Shown here in pieces: positions 1 through 12,800 of a stretch of DNA of 64,000 bases. Location: contig NC_086357.1 of NCBI RefSeq assembly GCF_036324505.1, forward strand, positions 17,032,293 to 17,096,292, in the 5' to 3' direction. The notes beneath the pieces are model-generated. The model was not told where the DNA came from. It saw only the letters and a program-made list of their open reading frames with translations, and ran no database searches. The position numbers were made by a program, and so were the translations under genes. The stretch's first letter is position 1. Each line of letters starts with the position of its first letter. The DNA comes from Eleginops maclovinus (lineage: Eukaryota; Chordata; Actinopteri; Perciformes; Eleginopidae).

Positions 1-660
1 TTTGTGTTGTATTATGAGATATGTGTATTGTTTCTAAATCCAACCAATCTACTTCATGACTACCATTATACTATTTATGCTGAATTGAATTATCAGTTAG
101 AATGTCTGGTTTAGATTTACAACATTTCTTTTTTTTTTTCCACTGGGATCTTGCAATCAGACCATATTTGTATCAGTTAGTGGAGTGATTGACAGACTTG
201 ATGGTTCATTCAGTGGGACAAATCACTTATTTACATTTTTTCAAGATGACTCCTGATGATATTCTACCTTTTTAAGAATAAAAGTAGCTTTTCAATGATT
301 GCAAAAAGGTCTTTGTTAACAATACTGTATTCCATTGTGCGTGATTATGGTATGCAGTTTACGCCCAGTCCAGAGTATGTTTCTTCACATGTTGGTTAAG
401 TTACCTCACCTATTGCATATGGGTGATATAAAGGCCTGAATAGATAAATGCTTAAATAGTTTTTGAAATGAAGTTCTAAGAGAGCACAGCCAGTGCAAAG
501 TAGAAAGCCTCTTGCATCAGGGCACTTTGCTATTGACTGTTCTTAGAAAGTAGAGATAACAGACTGCACTTTTAGGTCAGGTTTAATGGAGCCACAAGTA
601 GTCAGACGCATATATTCCATTAACAGTCAATACAAGGCCCAATTCTGACCTTATTCGGCT
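1..660. other. Non-coding, AT-rich, nothing recognised
   Basis: AT-rich sequence with scattered homopolymer T runs and no ORF of interest on either strand. No splice-flanked conserved coding segment or RNA gene is visible. It ends where LINE homology begins near 661. Confidence 0.6.
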
Positions 661-1460
661 CGACAGCGGCTCTTCTTCCTCCGCAGGCTGCGGAAGTTCA
701 ACATGGACTCCAGGATACTCTGCAACTTCTACAGGTGCACCATCGAGAGTATCCTGACTGGCTGCATCACCGCCTGGTATGGCAGTTGCACCGCCCTCAA
801 CCGTAAGACTCTACAGAGGGTGGTGAAAACTGCTCAGCACATCACCAGGACGGAGCTGCCATCCATGGAGGACCTCTACACCCAGCGGTGTAGGAAGAAG
901 GCCGGTAGGATATTAAAGGACCCCCATCACCCCAGCAACAATCTGTTCTGTCTGCTGCCGTCTGGCAGACGGTACCGCAGCATCCGGACCAAGACCACCA
1001 GACTCAGGGACAGTTTTATACCACAGGCTATAAGACTACTGAACTCCTGAGCTCTGTGAATGTCTACTCACATCTGTTTATAGTACACACATACATATAT
1101 ATATATATTATACACATCTGCCATACATATCTGTTTATAGTACACATATCTATATATTATACATATCTGCCATATACATCTGTTATACGTAATATATGCA
1201 TCTGCCCATACCTCCTCATTCAACAGTGTAAAGTGTTTAAATACTCTCAATGTATTCCACATATGTATATATTTCACATCCTCAAATTTTTATTGTTGAT
1301 ATTGTAAATATTCTTCTCTCTTTTTGCACTATTTTATTTATGTTATTTGCACCATGTATGTGGAGTTGTTGGAGGAGCACGCGACATAAGATTTTCATTG
1401 CCAACATATACGCTGTATCTGCTGTGCATATGACAAATAAAACCTTGAAACCTTGAAACC
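661..1460 (+). mobile_element. 5'-truncated non-LTR retrotransposon (LINE), reverse transcriptase C-terminus plus 3' UTR
   Basis: From 661 the frame reads RQRLFFLRRLRKF, then an open stretch to the stop at 1048-1050 that includes NFYRCTIESILTGCITAWYG, TELPSMEDLYTQRC and RDSFIPQAIRLLNS. These phrases are typical of the last part of fish LINE polyproteins (CR1/L2/Rex-like group, often labelled 'RNA-directed DNA polymerase from mobile element jockey'). The catalytic fingers and palm and the endonuclease are missing, so this is a dead 3' fragment. An AT-rich 3' UTR follows, ending in AATAAAA and then an 8-base tandem repeat (CCTTGAAA) at about 1441-1460. Short 3'-terminal repeats instead of poly(A) are usual for CR1/L2-type elements. 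The clade name is inference; LINE origin is firm. Confidence 0.85.
1074..1200 (+). repeat. Imperfect tandem duplication of about 57 bp in the LINE 3' UTR
   Basis: The phrase CTGTTTATAGTACACA starts at 1074 and again at 1131, each time followed by an (AT)-rich run and ATCTGCCATA. This gives a period of about 57 bp, with a further partial copy after 1170. It lies within the AT/ACAT-rich 3' UTR of the LINE relic and needs no coding explanation. Confidence 0.6.
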
Positions 1461-2329
1461 TATTGTTGGACCAATGGCATGACTAACCATGACAGAACAC
1501 CTCAAGGCTTTGCTAAAACACTTCTCTGCTGCAGTTCAGACTACATTTTCCTACTTTAATGGAAATATAAATGGCCCTTAGTTACAGAGACCCAGATAAT
1601 AAACTCATTATAAATAAAATAACAAACACAATGGTGGATAGTTGGATGGAATTATGGAAATGTTGCCATGCATACATTATAGCATGTATGTAGTATGCTA
1701 ATGCAGCCTTTATTGCTGTGATATGTTATGTTATCCAATGAGACGAACAAACCTTCAAAACAAGGCCTTTGTGTAACCCATATGCATTTGTTTTCATATT
1801 ATTTATTCATACTCTCTTTGCGTTGATCTGAGGAGAACACTTGGTGCTTGCAGAATTGTCAGCTACAGTTATTGTGCTGGAGGGATACTTGTTCATAGAA
1901 ACTCCAGTCGAGCCAATACCTGGACAACTTTGGGCTTTGGTGTGTATCTCTTGGTTCTTCCTTCTTTAAAGAAGCTATTGGCAAGCAACATACAAAATGG
2001 TCAAGCTGATTAAAACATAGCAACAGCCATAAACTAGACTTGATCCTATAACAATTTGACCCATGGTCCTAACTCCTACTTACCGACCAACTCTACCTTT
2101 CTGTGACAGAAAACTGCATACAGTTGATTATGCTTCAGAAATGTCCCACCTCTGAGAGAATTGTTTTTGTTGATGACACACTTATACCTATGACTGTCTT
2201 TACACCTTTATGTTACCAAACTCATGACCCTTCCAACACACATTTATTGAACTGATACTATGTGTTCAGTGAAGGTTGTTTGATTACCCAAAGGTTTTGC
2301 CGCTCAGAATTTTAACCTTTTTTTCACTA
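1461..2329. other. Non-coding spacer between two LINE relics
   Basis: AT-rich sequence without a convincing ORF, RNA gene or simple repeat. It separates two independent 5'-truncated LINE insertions in the same orientation. Confidence 0.55.
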
Positions 2330-3104
2330 AGCTGAATAAGCTGGTTGTGGATGGCTGCTCCATTTCCCCATCTCCTGAGGTGCGCAACCTGGGCGTCATC
2401 CTGGACTCCACTCTCTCCTTCAGGTCCCACATCAACAACATCGCCAAGTCTGCCTTCTACCACCTCAGAAACTTCTCACGACTCCGGCCTTCACTCACGC
2501 ATTCAGTCACAGAGATACTCATCCATGCCTTCATCACCTCCTGCCTGGACTACTGCAACGGTGTCCTGTCTGGACTGCCCACCAAGGCCCTTAGCAGATT
2601 CCATTACGTCCAGAACTCAGCTGCCAGGGTTCTAACCCACGCCCTGGTAGCATATCACTCCCATCCTCCAACAGCTCCACTGGTTGCCAGTCAAGTCACG
2701 CATCACCTACAAGATCCTCCTGCTCACCTACAAATCTCTCCATGGACTCTCACCACGGACTCTCACCACAATACCTCACAGATCTCCCCTCCACCCTTAC
2801 ACTCTGTCACGTTCCCTGCGGTCCTCTGACAAGGACCTGCTGGCCACTCCCCGCACCAGATTACGAACTTTTGGGGACAGGGCCTTCTCTGCCAATGCTC
2901 CCACACTCTGGAATAGTCTACCACTCCACGTCCGCTCTGCCCAATCCCTGCCCATGTTCAAAAAGCACCTCAAAACATTTCTATGCACTAAGTCCTTTGA
3001 TCCCTAACCCCCACTCCCCTTTTCCCCTCCCTATTTGTAAAGCGACCTTGGGTACCATGAAAGGCGCTATATAAGTTTAAGTTATTATTATTATTATTAT
3101 TAAT
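2330..3104 (+). mobile_element. 5'-truncated, frameshifted L2/CR1-like LINE with (TTA)n tail
   Basis: The + frame starting near 2335 reads NKLVVDGCSISPSPEVRNLG, then VILDSTLSF, YHLRNFSRLRP and SCLDYCNGVLSGLP, which are typical of the C-terminal half of L2-type reverse transcriptases in fish. Near 2640-2690 the homology jumps to another frame (PVKSRITYKILLLTYKSLHG) and continues to PTLWNSLPLHVRSAQSLPMF and a stop at 3005-3007. A 13-base tandem duplication (GGACTCTCACCAC, 2744-2756 and 2757-2769) adds another disruption. The 3' end, GGCGCTATATAAG followed by (TTA)n at 3082-3102, is a hallmark of L2-like elements. It is broken and 5'-truncated, so it cannot move on its own. Confidence 0.88.
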
Positions 3105-6100
3105 AACGTTTCTCCTAATAGGACACAGCTACGCTATTCAAAATAACTGACACAAAAAAATGTGTTAGTGCTGAGTTTCACACACTTCGCTCCCATCACC
3201 AATGTACCTTCACTTTCCCTTTAGATGTGGCTGCTACGCGCTTTGAACACCTGACGAATTCCAACTGCACTTTCTCCCTTTGTGGTACTACAATATGTAG
3301 TATGTACACAGGCATTATGGTGCTTCCTTCTGTTTGCTTTCATCCTCTTTACAGTCCTTTCAAGCTCACTTTGTAATGGATTAAGATGGCTAGTGAACCA
3401 GAAGCTACACTTTCTCAAGATGATGAATTACAATTCCCTCTACTTGACATTATATACGCAAGATAAAATTAAATACTTATAAGAACAATGCCCCAAGACG
3501 CAGAAAACTATTTTGACCTAATTAATTTGCTGTCGACAAGCCTGGAACTTCAGTAGACCAAAAGGTACCTTTTTGGCAACTCTACAAACCACAACTGACT
3601 GAACGCTTTTGTGGCTATATTCTGCATACAGGCCTTTAATAGCTCTTTTTCAATAAATAATAGCATTTTGACCTCTTTGGTCTACTGTCATGGCTTCAGT
3701 CTTAATCTATGTACAGAACATCATTTTAATAATATAATAATACTTGTGTTTTCGTCACAGGTTGTTCTGACTCAGCTGTGAACAAAAGTCTTTTGGTACC
3801 TTGGAAATTTCCTAGAACTCGATACGAGAAGTGTTCAATTAATGTCTGGAAGTATTTTGGTTCCCTGTTTGCTAAAATAGGCCTACAATGTATGATAAAT
3901 GACTCTTTGTTTGCAATACTAACGTATTTTTTTCCTTTTAGAATAGCAGCCGTTGGACTCAGTTCCCTTTCATGTCACCTGCTGCCATTCAGAACAATGT
4001 CACAGCTATAAACGTTCACTAAATTGCGGTTGATCATACCATGCATATTTGTATATGTATTCACTGTGTGATATTGCAGTGTGAACACATCTGTGTGTGC
4101 CCACGTCTTTATCTATTTGTTTGATTGATTATCCAGCACCCTCTCGGCACCTTTATCGTTATCTTTTCTCTTTACACACATACACATATGTGCACAAGCC
4201 GTATAGGGGGTGAAGGAGGCCCAGCTAACGGCATATTAGCCACCTGTGGGCAAGCCAAGTGCTGTGTAAATACCCAGGGGAGAGAGGGGATGAGCCATGG
4301 CGCCCTGTCAGCCCTAATCTAGGAAGACACCTAATCTCCACAATCCCCTGTGGAGCCTTCTACATCGCTCCCAGATGGATAGAAATAGTTCCTGAAGAAA
4401 CACCCTGACAGTATCACTGTAGATAATTTCAGAAAATAGTCTGGGCCAGAACAGGCCACAAATGCCAGATCTGGAGATTAATCAATCATCTTCTCTCTGT
4501 GTGTATTTTTTAATTACATTTGATGGTCTCATATTTTGAAGGGCATAACTATTCTGTTGTAATTTATTTTTGGATGTCTTTCATACATAAATAAATACAT
4601 ATTTCTAAATGGTCCAGGACACAAAGAAAACGTCATGTTCTCATGTCACTGTGGCAAGCAGCTTTATTATCCACTGGACAGAAGTAGAGTATTTATTTAC
4701 GTTAGTAATTCGTTTTTTTATTCAAATTCAATTATTTTTTTATTGTTAATAACAGGTGTTGTTTAAATCACAACGATATTATCTCAGTAGAAGTTTTCTG
4801 GCCAGGATGTTATATTAAGTGCCAAAGGGTTATGTTTATTATATGCTGAATATGGCACGGATGAATAGTATGCCATTAGGATCAAACCACGGTCTGTTGA
4901 ATACCTTAATTGTAGAGGGTTGAGCCATTTCCTTCTCTCCCCACAAGATGGAAATTCAGTCCTTGACTCATATCCATGTATTTCAGCAAGGGTCATGGTT
5001 TGAGAATGAGTAGGAAATGGTGAGACAATAAATAATGAATTCCTCGAATCTGATCCTTGTACAGTAATGCCTTCAACACTTAGAATCAGATATGGTCTAC
5101 AATGATGGACTTTAAATAATTGAATTTGATGCTTCTGAAGGACATTTCAACACATTCATCTCATCTGGGTTGAGCAATCTGTTGAAACGACTGGCCAAAA
5201 ACAAGTAGTGAAGAACTGCAGTTTTTCTGTAAAAAGCACTTTACTCTATAAGTGGTTCTGAGCTGAACCTCCATCCTAATCTAGTAACTCACATCCAAAT
5301 GTTACTATTATCATAGCTGCACTTCAAATATCACTTGAAAGGTGATTGGTAGAGGGGAGAAAAAACAACAACCAATTTGCATGTTTCAAGCACCGCTCTG
5401 GCAGGTGGAGTGCTAATGAACAGTTCTATGATCCATTAATCGGGATCTCATTTGTACTTGGCCATCACCACAACGTGGCTCTTGAGTTCGCGTTGATCCA
5501 TCATAAGGGTTAATGGAGACAATGGTACTAATCACTCCATAGCAAACATCAATCCTGCAGTTAGAATTCACCAACACCCAATCAGAAAGGTAATGGGCCA
5601 CTTGGGAGCATATTTAAAATGTGTCATTGTGCATCAATAGCATTAAAATAACCCTTTGTGCAATTCTTACTATTCATGAGAGGACAACATTTAAAATGAT
5701 TGGATATACAGACAAATTATAATGTTTGCTAGAGCAAGGCTTTAAACAAGTTTGATGATGACTCCAAAACATGATTGAAAACAGTTGAATAATGCTGTTG
5801 TGTTTATAGGTGTGATCTTTCTGAGGGATCCCATCAAAACCACCTTAGGGAGAATTCTGCACCTAAGATACATCAAGAAAAATAGTTTGTTTTGGGAAAC
5901 CAAACCAGCTCTTAACACAAATTCACGTGTATATGGTCACAATAAAATGTCAAACCTCCAAACATAAAGTCTTTCCTCTCTGAAAACATCATACAGTATG
6001 TAACCCAATGCAGCCCATTATATTCCTCATCATTATATAATCCCACATTTCCTCATTGATACTATTCCTCCTTTCCCCTCTACCCTTTCTCCACGTTTAC

Positions 6101-9100
6101 CAAACAATGTCGATTCTCTGCCTGTTTTGTAGGCCACCTTTTAACCGGTATTAATGATTGAGATATCAAGGAGGATTACAAGGTGAGCTGACAATGGCAC
6201 GCACAAAACAGGAGAAAACACACCTAGGTTTCTTGTTGCTAAAGATAAAGGAAGACTGCAGAGACATTTTGGCCCAGCTTTGACCTTAACATTTAACCAC
6301 TAATCAAGATCCAGATGATAAGAGGGGGAAAAAGTGACTGGTGCATGAAAGCTATTTGCCCTGTTGCAAATAAAATAGGTATAAATGACATCTTGATCAA
6401 AACAGTAACTTCCCCCTTTATAGCTTCTATATTATCTAAATACATAGTTCATGGTAGGAGTTTGCATCTGCGCATAATGCATGGTTTACCGCACATTCAT
6501 ATTATTTTGATTGCTTTAGGGTTTGTAAGTATGGTAAGTTTACTTAAATTAAGCTTTACCATGGTTACACATCTGCTGTCTCAAGCTTCATTTCCATGAC
6601 AATATTATAACAAGTTCTCTGCAGCAACCCATAAGTGAAGCCACTTACCACGATAACCATTGAATGTTATCAAACAGAGTTTGGCAGTTGACCTTTGCGT
6701 TGTCATAAACTCCATTCAACAATGGAATTTTATGAATGGGTTGTAAAAGTGTGTCAAAAGAACAGTGATGAAAACCGGGAAATGTTGATAACACAATGAC
6801 ACAGAAAACCATTCATCTTTACACACATTAGGTTGGCAATGCCATATAACTGTAACTGCTCTACAGTCATTGTGCACCACATGCATTTCCACCTCATACA
6901 GTGAGCTATACATTAATGTCAGGTCCATAATATAAACACTTGACAGGGGGTATGCTTTAATGAGTCAACATGGAGAGCTGTAAACTGCGCAGTCCTGAAT
7001 GATTTACACTAATGCTGAAGACTGTGGCCAGTAAATTTTAAATATTACTCAAGACATGAAACAGTTCATCTGTTAATGTAATGTAATCTCAATTCCTCAT
7101 TTTGTAGGTTTTCCCTTTATATCTTGTTGCCTCATCTGTTCAACCTGTATTTTGTTCTGTGTGCAGTACATCATTACACAGCAAGGCAATATATTCAAAA
7201 TAATAAATAAGTACAGTAAGAAAGTAAAATGTCTGTGTCAACCAATATATTAGACATGGCAAGCAATGGGTACTCATCAAATCTTCCCATTTGGGAATTA
7301 AAACGGCATCAATGCCCATTGTGAACAGACTTTACCACTTCACTATCTCTCTTCTCTGCTCCGTGGTAAATACTTGATTGAGGTCCCAGTTTTAGTCATG
7401 TGTCCCTTCCAACCAATGCGTAGTGATATGCAAAATGGCACAGATCTTCTCAAAAGACAAAAAAGGAGACAAAGCAAATGTCAAACTGTGTTCCACTGAA
7501 CTGGGACTGAGACTGGGGGTGCAGGGGTGGGGGCATGTTGTTGTCGTGGTGAGGTTATGCTAAATTTCTGTGTGTCTATGGGCTGGGAAAGGCTTAAGTG
7601 TCGAAGCAGATGTGCAAAAACACACATTGTTTACTTATGCATGGGGGTGTGTGGGTTTGTATATGCAATTATCAGCTTCATTGGACATTACCTTTAAACA
7701 AGTATCTCCCCCTGACACCCAACCATCCCCGCAAACACATGCACACACATGTCTCACAAGGCTTGATACTTTATGCATGAGGGAAGGAGGGTGTCTGGTG
7801 TTACTGTGGGGCCCTAAGCCGGTTAATGACGGCGGGCACCAGAAGCCCCACAGATGGCTAATCTAACCATTGTCTTCCCCACCCATCCCCTTCGAGCAAT
7901 CTCACATCCCATTGGCCCCCCATGCAGCATGCTACTGTTTACTCCTATTCTAATCCTGTTTAGCGACACTCTCAGAACTTTGAATGGCCTTTCCCCCAAC
8001 CCTCGCGTCTCCTTTCTCTCCCTCCTCTTCTTTTGTTTTTTCAAATGATAAAACGGGGCGGCTGGGTGAAGAAGGGCCACGGTTATCCTCACTTGTGTAA
8101 AAGGACAGACAGGGCCACTGGGGAAAGGGGCGGCAGAATGAAAGCGCGAGGGAGGGTGGGAAGACCTTGGAATGTTCAGGGTTTCTTTCAAGGCAAGTTC
8201 ATGCCCCAGCTAATTAACGATTATGCTTCATAGTTCTTGCATTCACTAATATGCGGAGATGACGGATATGGTGCTGACATCTTCAGCCCCCTGATGCTGC
8301 TCCCAGAGCCTCCCTCTATTTTCTCACATAGTCTGTCAGTTTAAGTCCGCTGTGTCAATCTGAGGCCCCAGTCTGGCTGACTGATATACCCCAGATTCCT
8401 TTCCCTCTATCTGGAGGGAGGTGTCTGTTTGTGAGGACAGCATTGTATGTATCGCATAATAAGGCCTTAGTTTTAAATGACATTTCTCCTAAGTGCATAT
8501 AAGTATTGGAAGACAGCTATACCAACACACAGATGTACACACACTGGCTGTCTGTAACCTCTACCAAAGCGGGAATGTCACAAAGCAGCCTAGAGAGGAT
8601 CATTGGATTGGGCCTGTGTGTTCACATTGCCCTCTCTGCTAGTCTTTTCACTTTTGTTTCCATACATATCAAAGCATTTCTCAGTGCTTTTGCTTAGCCT
8701 GCTAATATGACACATTGCCATTTATACTGATTTGAATAAGTGGATAAGGGGCACAAAGGCCCACACAGAATAAGGAATGACTCGAAACTCTTTCATCGCC
8801 CGCTGAAAAGGACATTGTTACTGTCCGACCTCACCGCCGAGTTCCAGAGGCGTTTCAACAGCACAGTGAGATTACAGGCGACGAAAGAATCCACTTAACA
8901 CATTTTGTTTTGTATTTCTATCTTTTCCTCTCCTCCTATTTTTTCAGCGGTAGACATATGAAAAGGAGGAATTATACGCAAATGGGATTGCTGTCTATCT
9001 TTTTCACCCAGGTATAGGCCAGTATAACTTCAAAGGCCACCGGAGTGCTTTGAAGTGTAGCTTGAAGAGAGACACCTGTTTTTTTTTGTGTTGTAATAAT

Positions 9101-9774
9101 TGTTCAACACACTGATACTTAACACCCTGCTGAATGACAAGCTTGGATTCTGTGAACATGACAATCAGTCTGGGTCACAAAATCTTCATGTCCAATGACG
9201 TGGCAAAGGGAAGACCATCAGCCACATTAAATGATACCTCACTAAAGCGACTTTAAAAAGCAACTCCCCAAAGCACTGGCCTATGTACTATATAGTAACT
9301 GTGAAATATGAGTTTGACCAAATGTGATCTAATATTTAAATTGATTTGATTCACTAGCACACACAGTTTTCACTGATTTAATGTGCTAATGTAGTGCCAT
9401 CAGCCACCTTGTGCGATCAAGAGCTATCATTTTCATTTTAAAAGCATTGTGAGGTGCAGTTCGGGTAATTAAGAAAATGCACTATCACTTGCTGTCTGAG
9501 CATGTATTTTCTTTTCACTCTTAAATATTCAAGACCTCCTGAGGCAATTTTCTTGTTAAAGGGATTTTCTATGTGAAGATGACGAGGAAACTCTTGCATA
9601 TGGGAAGGACCTAGCAGAGCGGGTCTGCCTCACTTAATCCTTTGCCATGCCTGTGCCTTCTCAGCCTCGCTTGTGAAGATGAAAATAAAAAGGTATTATT
9701 TTATGACCTCAAGCCAAGTTAATGTGCACCCGAACATTCTATCACCTAGCCTCATCTTCTTTTCATATGGTGTA
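3105..9774. other. Long non-coding interval
   Basis: No ORF here resembles a known protein and none has splice-flanked conserved character. Moderately GC-richer islands such as 4200-4480 and 7780-8200 stand out from the AT-rich background. The first contains a small perfect inverted repeat, CTCCACA/TGTGGAG. The 7780-8200 stretch mixes pyrimidine-rich and G-rich tracts and could be conserved non-coding DNA, but conservation cannot be judged from one sequence. Confidence 0.5.
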
Positions 9775-9775
9775 T

Positions 9776-9858
9776 GCTTTTATCCAAAGGACCTTACAGT
9801 ATTAAGAGGTTATGCATTTTTAGTATGTATGGCAGCTGTTCAAATTGCAACCCTGCAG
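9776..9858 (+). repeat. Fragment of a common fish dispersed repeat
   Basis: GCTTTTATCCAAAGGACC followed by TTACAGT and, about 55 bases on, TTCAAATTGCAACCCT closely resembles a very widespread teleost repeat whose usual form has TTTTATCCAAAGCGACTTAC and a later AATCGAACCC-like block. Its family assignment is uncertain to me. It explains the apparent open frame across 9673-10005, which is therefore not reported as a gene. Confidence 0.45.
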
Positions 9859-12800
9859 GAACTTAACCTCTTCTTTTCATTATTCTCAACACAGTGTAAT
9901 AAAATGCTTAAGTCTAATGTTCAAGTCGGGTTAACCCTTTTCCAGCAAAGTGTGCTGAACATAGCTATATATTTCTCATTGCAAATGCACAATAACCAAC
10001 AGTAGCATTCAATTGGTGTCATAGTCACCTGATGCATGGCAGTCCAACGTAAAAAAAATGTTCACCCTCTTTTTACATGAAAAATGATCATGACACATTT
10101 TTCGGTTGAGTGGAGTAGCGCTTTATGCAGGCACTCGTATATATGTATGATTTGTATATGTATTCAGTAGATAAAACAAAGTCTCCTAATAATTATTACC
10201 TCAATATCAAAACATTCACATTTTTCGTTACATCCAACATCACTTTTTAAAGGATGGTAAATCTGTTGTTCTCCCTTTTTTAAGCCTAAGGCATTTTAAG
10301 ACATTCGGCTCATTTTGAAATGTAATGAGACCAATTACACAGGTATCCATCATGAAACCTGTAAAAGAGAAGGGAAGGGCAGGCCAGCACCATCAGCAGC
10401 ATGGATCTACATTTTTACAATTTCTACAATTTTTTCCAAGCTAAGCAATAGGAAGGCTCCGGCACAAAGAGAAGCTCTGTTCCTCCACTGATGAGCCAGC
10501 ACAAACTGCCAGTCCCCTTACTGAATCATTCCCCTAGTAAATGTCCTTCACCATCGGCTTTTATGCAGCACAGCTCTTCGCCCAGACTTCAGGCACTGTA
10601 AACGGCAAGCAGGGTCAGAGTAATTGAAATCATTAATCGTGTTTTATTCCACTTTGGGGCAAAGTAAGCTTGAATTGGAAAGAGGTAGGTAATGGCTTTG
10701 GATAATATACCAGTCTTTGACAGAAGCAAATGAAACAATATCGAGCAGTATGGACTATTGAGCTTCAAAGGTGAAATAGCTTTAGATCATATTCTGTTAT
10801 GCTGTCATATAACAAATTCATTAGATCTTTTTATTGGAATTAATCACATACTGTATTGATTTTTTGAAACAAATAAAGGACAAAGACTTTAAAAGACAGA
10901 AGAACAAAGACAAGTTCTCATATACACCTTGATATGGATGATTTCAAAGTTTACCTGTAAAGCCTGTAAAGTTGTATTAAATTTAGAAATATTAGTGTTC
11001 TTGCAATGACAAAACAAAGTTAACAGTTTTTTTGAAACTTTAGATGTGTTTTAGTTTTTCTAAACATCAAGCATAAATATATTTTCAAACCATAATTATC
11101 TTACATTTCTAAATGTCTTTTTTCCTGCTGCAAAATTCACATTGGACCTGTGTAACATCCCAGAGGCCACAGCAGTAACTACTTTCACATGTGTATCAAC
11201 AGGGCTTCAAGTTCAAAGGTGACGGTGTAGTTGATTGCAACAGAGCACCCTGGGGTGCAAGGGCACAACATGTCCTGTCCACCCCATAGGAGCTGAATGG
11301 CATGCTGACCTCTGGCGCCATGCTCCCAGTTTGGTTATGACTTTGTTATGTTCTCCAGATGGTTCATACAGGCCAACAATGTCAGGTTGTGTCTAAACTT
11401 TCTCCACATCAGCCTGCTCCAGTTTCAACATCGATAAACATGAGGATTTTCAATATGGCGGCCGTAATGCTCACTATCATTGTTCTCTGACCTTGACCGG
11501 TCTTTCCTACCAGCAAAACACAAAGACACTTCACAGTCATTGGACATTCAAATAATATCACAATGTAATGTATGTTGGTTGCTACAATTACTTTAAAATA
11601 CATTTTAAAGTCTATGGGAAAACATATTGTCTGAAGGACTTTTTCTTCATTTGAGGTAGGCAGGGTGTAAGCTGGACGTGGCAGGATTGGTAGCCTCTTA
11701 TCCCAGTATTGATAATTGTGTTTAAACACCTGCAACCCTTTAGCTCTATTTAAACTAAAATATAAGGTCTCTTTACAGTAGCTGACATGCCCAATCTCAT
11801 TGTGTCCCCCCCCCCCACCCCAACCCCAGCTCCAGCAGGTATTACATGTAAAAAAATCAGTTCATTGATTGATTGAAGTGATGATTAACACGTCTATAAC
11901 ATCCTGATGATTGGCAGGTTAACCACAAACTGCAATATTTACTTTTTGAAACTTGCATTGCCTCTGATCTTTTAATTTCAACTGAATTATTGCATGACTT
12001 GTTATACTTAGATTTAATAGTTCTGCGGTGAGGTACTTCTTTGATTACTGGCTTGAGGCAAAGAGAGGATGTGGCTCTTACCTCCTGTTCCAAAGCAGGT
12101 TGATTGCCTCGGGACAGGGCCATGCATGCCTGCATGCTCACACTGTGTGGCATGGCTGGGCAAGATTTAAGCACTAACTGGAGATGGAGTAGGATTGCTT
12201 TTCCTCCCATCATGGCAGCTGGCAGACTGGTCCTTATCAGGTTAACTGGCTTGGGACAGGTTAAATTGTGCTCACTCACTGACACACAGGGGAGTCTAAC
12301 AGCAAAGAACAAAAGGAGATTAACAGATGCTTGGTTGAGTGCATTTTCTATTTAGTGTCTTTGGTTTAGTTTTTTAGTTTGTTCCTTGTGTATCATTGCC
12401 AAATAGCCTTGTTCAAATATCAGTCTCATGGGCATTTTCCACAAATGTACTTGCCATGCATATATTGACAATTCAATATAAGCAAGGAAAATGTATACAC
12501 ATGACAACAAAGACCAATACATATATTTATGTTATGTATGCAGTTACTAGAAACTATAAGCATCAAATAAATGTAGTGTAGTTAGTTGAGTTAAGGAAAA
12601 AGTATTTGACAATTTAATTTCTCAATGTTAAGTACAGATTACAAATGTAAAAATTGTACTCCAGTTATACATCAGTAATCTTTCAATATGGATTTACTCA
12701 GGGCCGCATTTCATGCTACCTAGAGAAATCCAGCATCATGTCATCAGTATAGATTATGTATACCATATTGATGTGCATATTCTGCCTAATTCCTTACAAA

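Noticed and set aside
7823..8191. 122-codon minus-strand frame in a GC-richer island
   Set aside because: Low-complexity Arg/Lys-rich and Pro-rich translation, overlapping + strand frames of similar length, and no recognisable domain. More likely non-coding.
9673..10005. 110-codon + strand open frame
   Set aside because: It crosses a fragment of a common fish dispersed repeat, has no family resemblance, and its codon use looks random.
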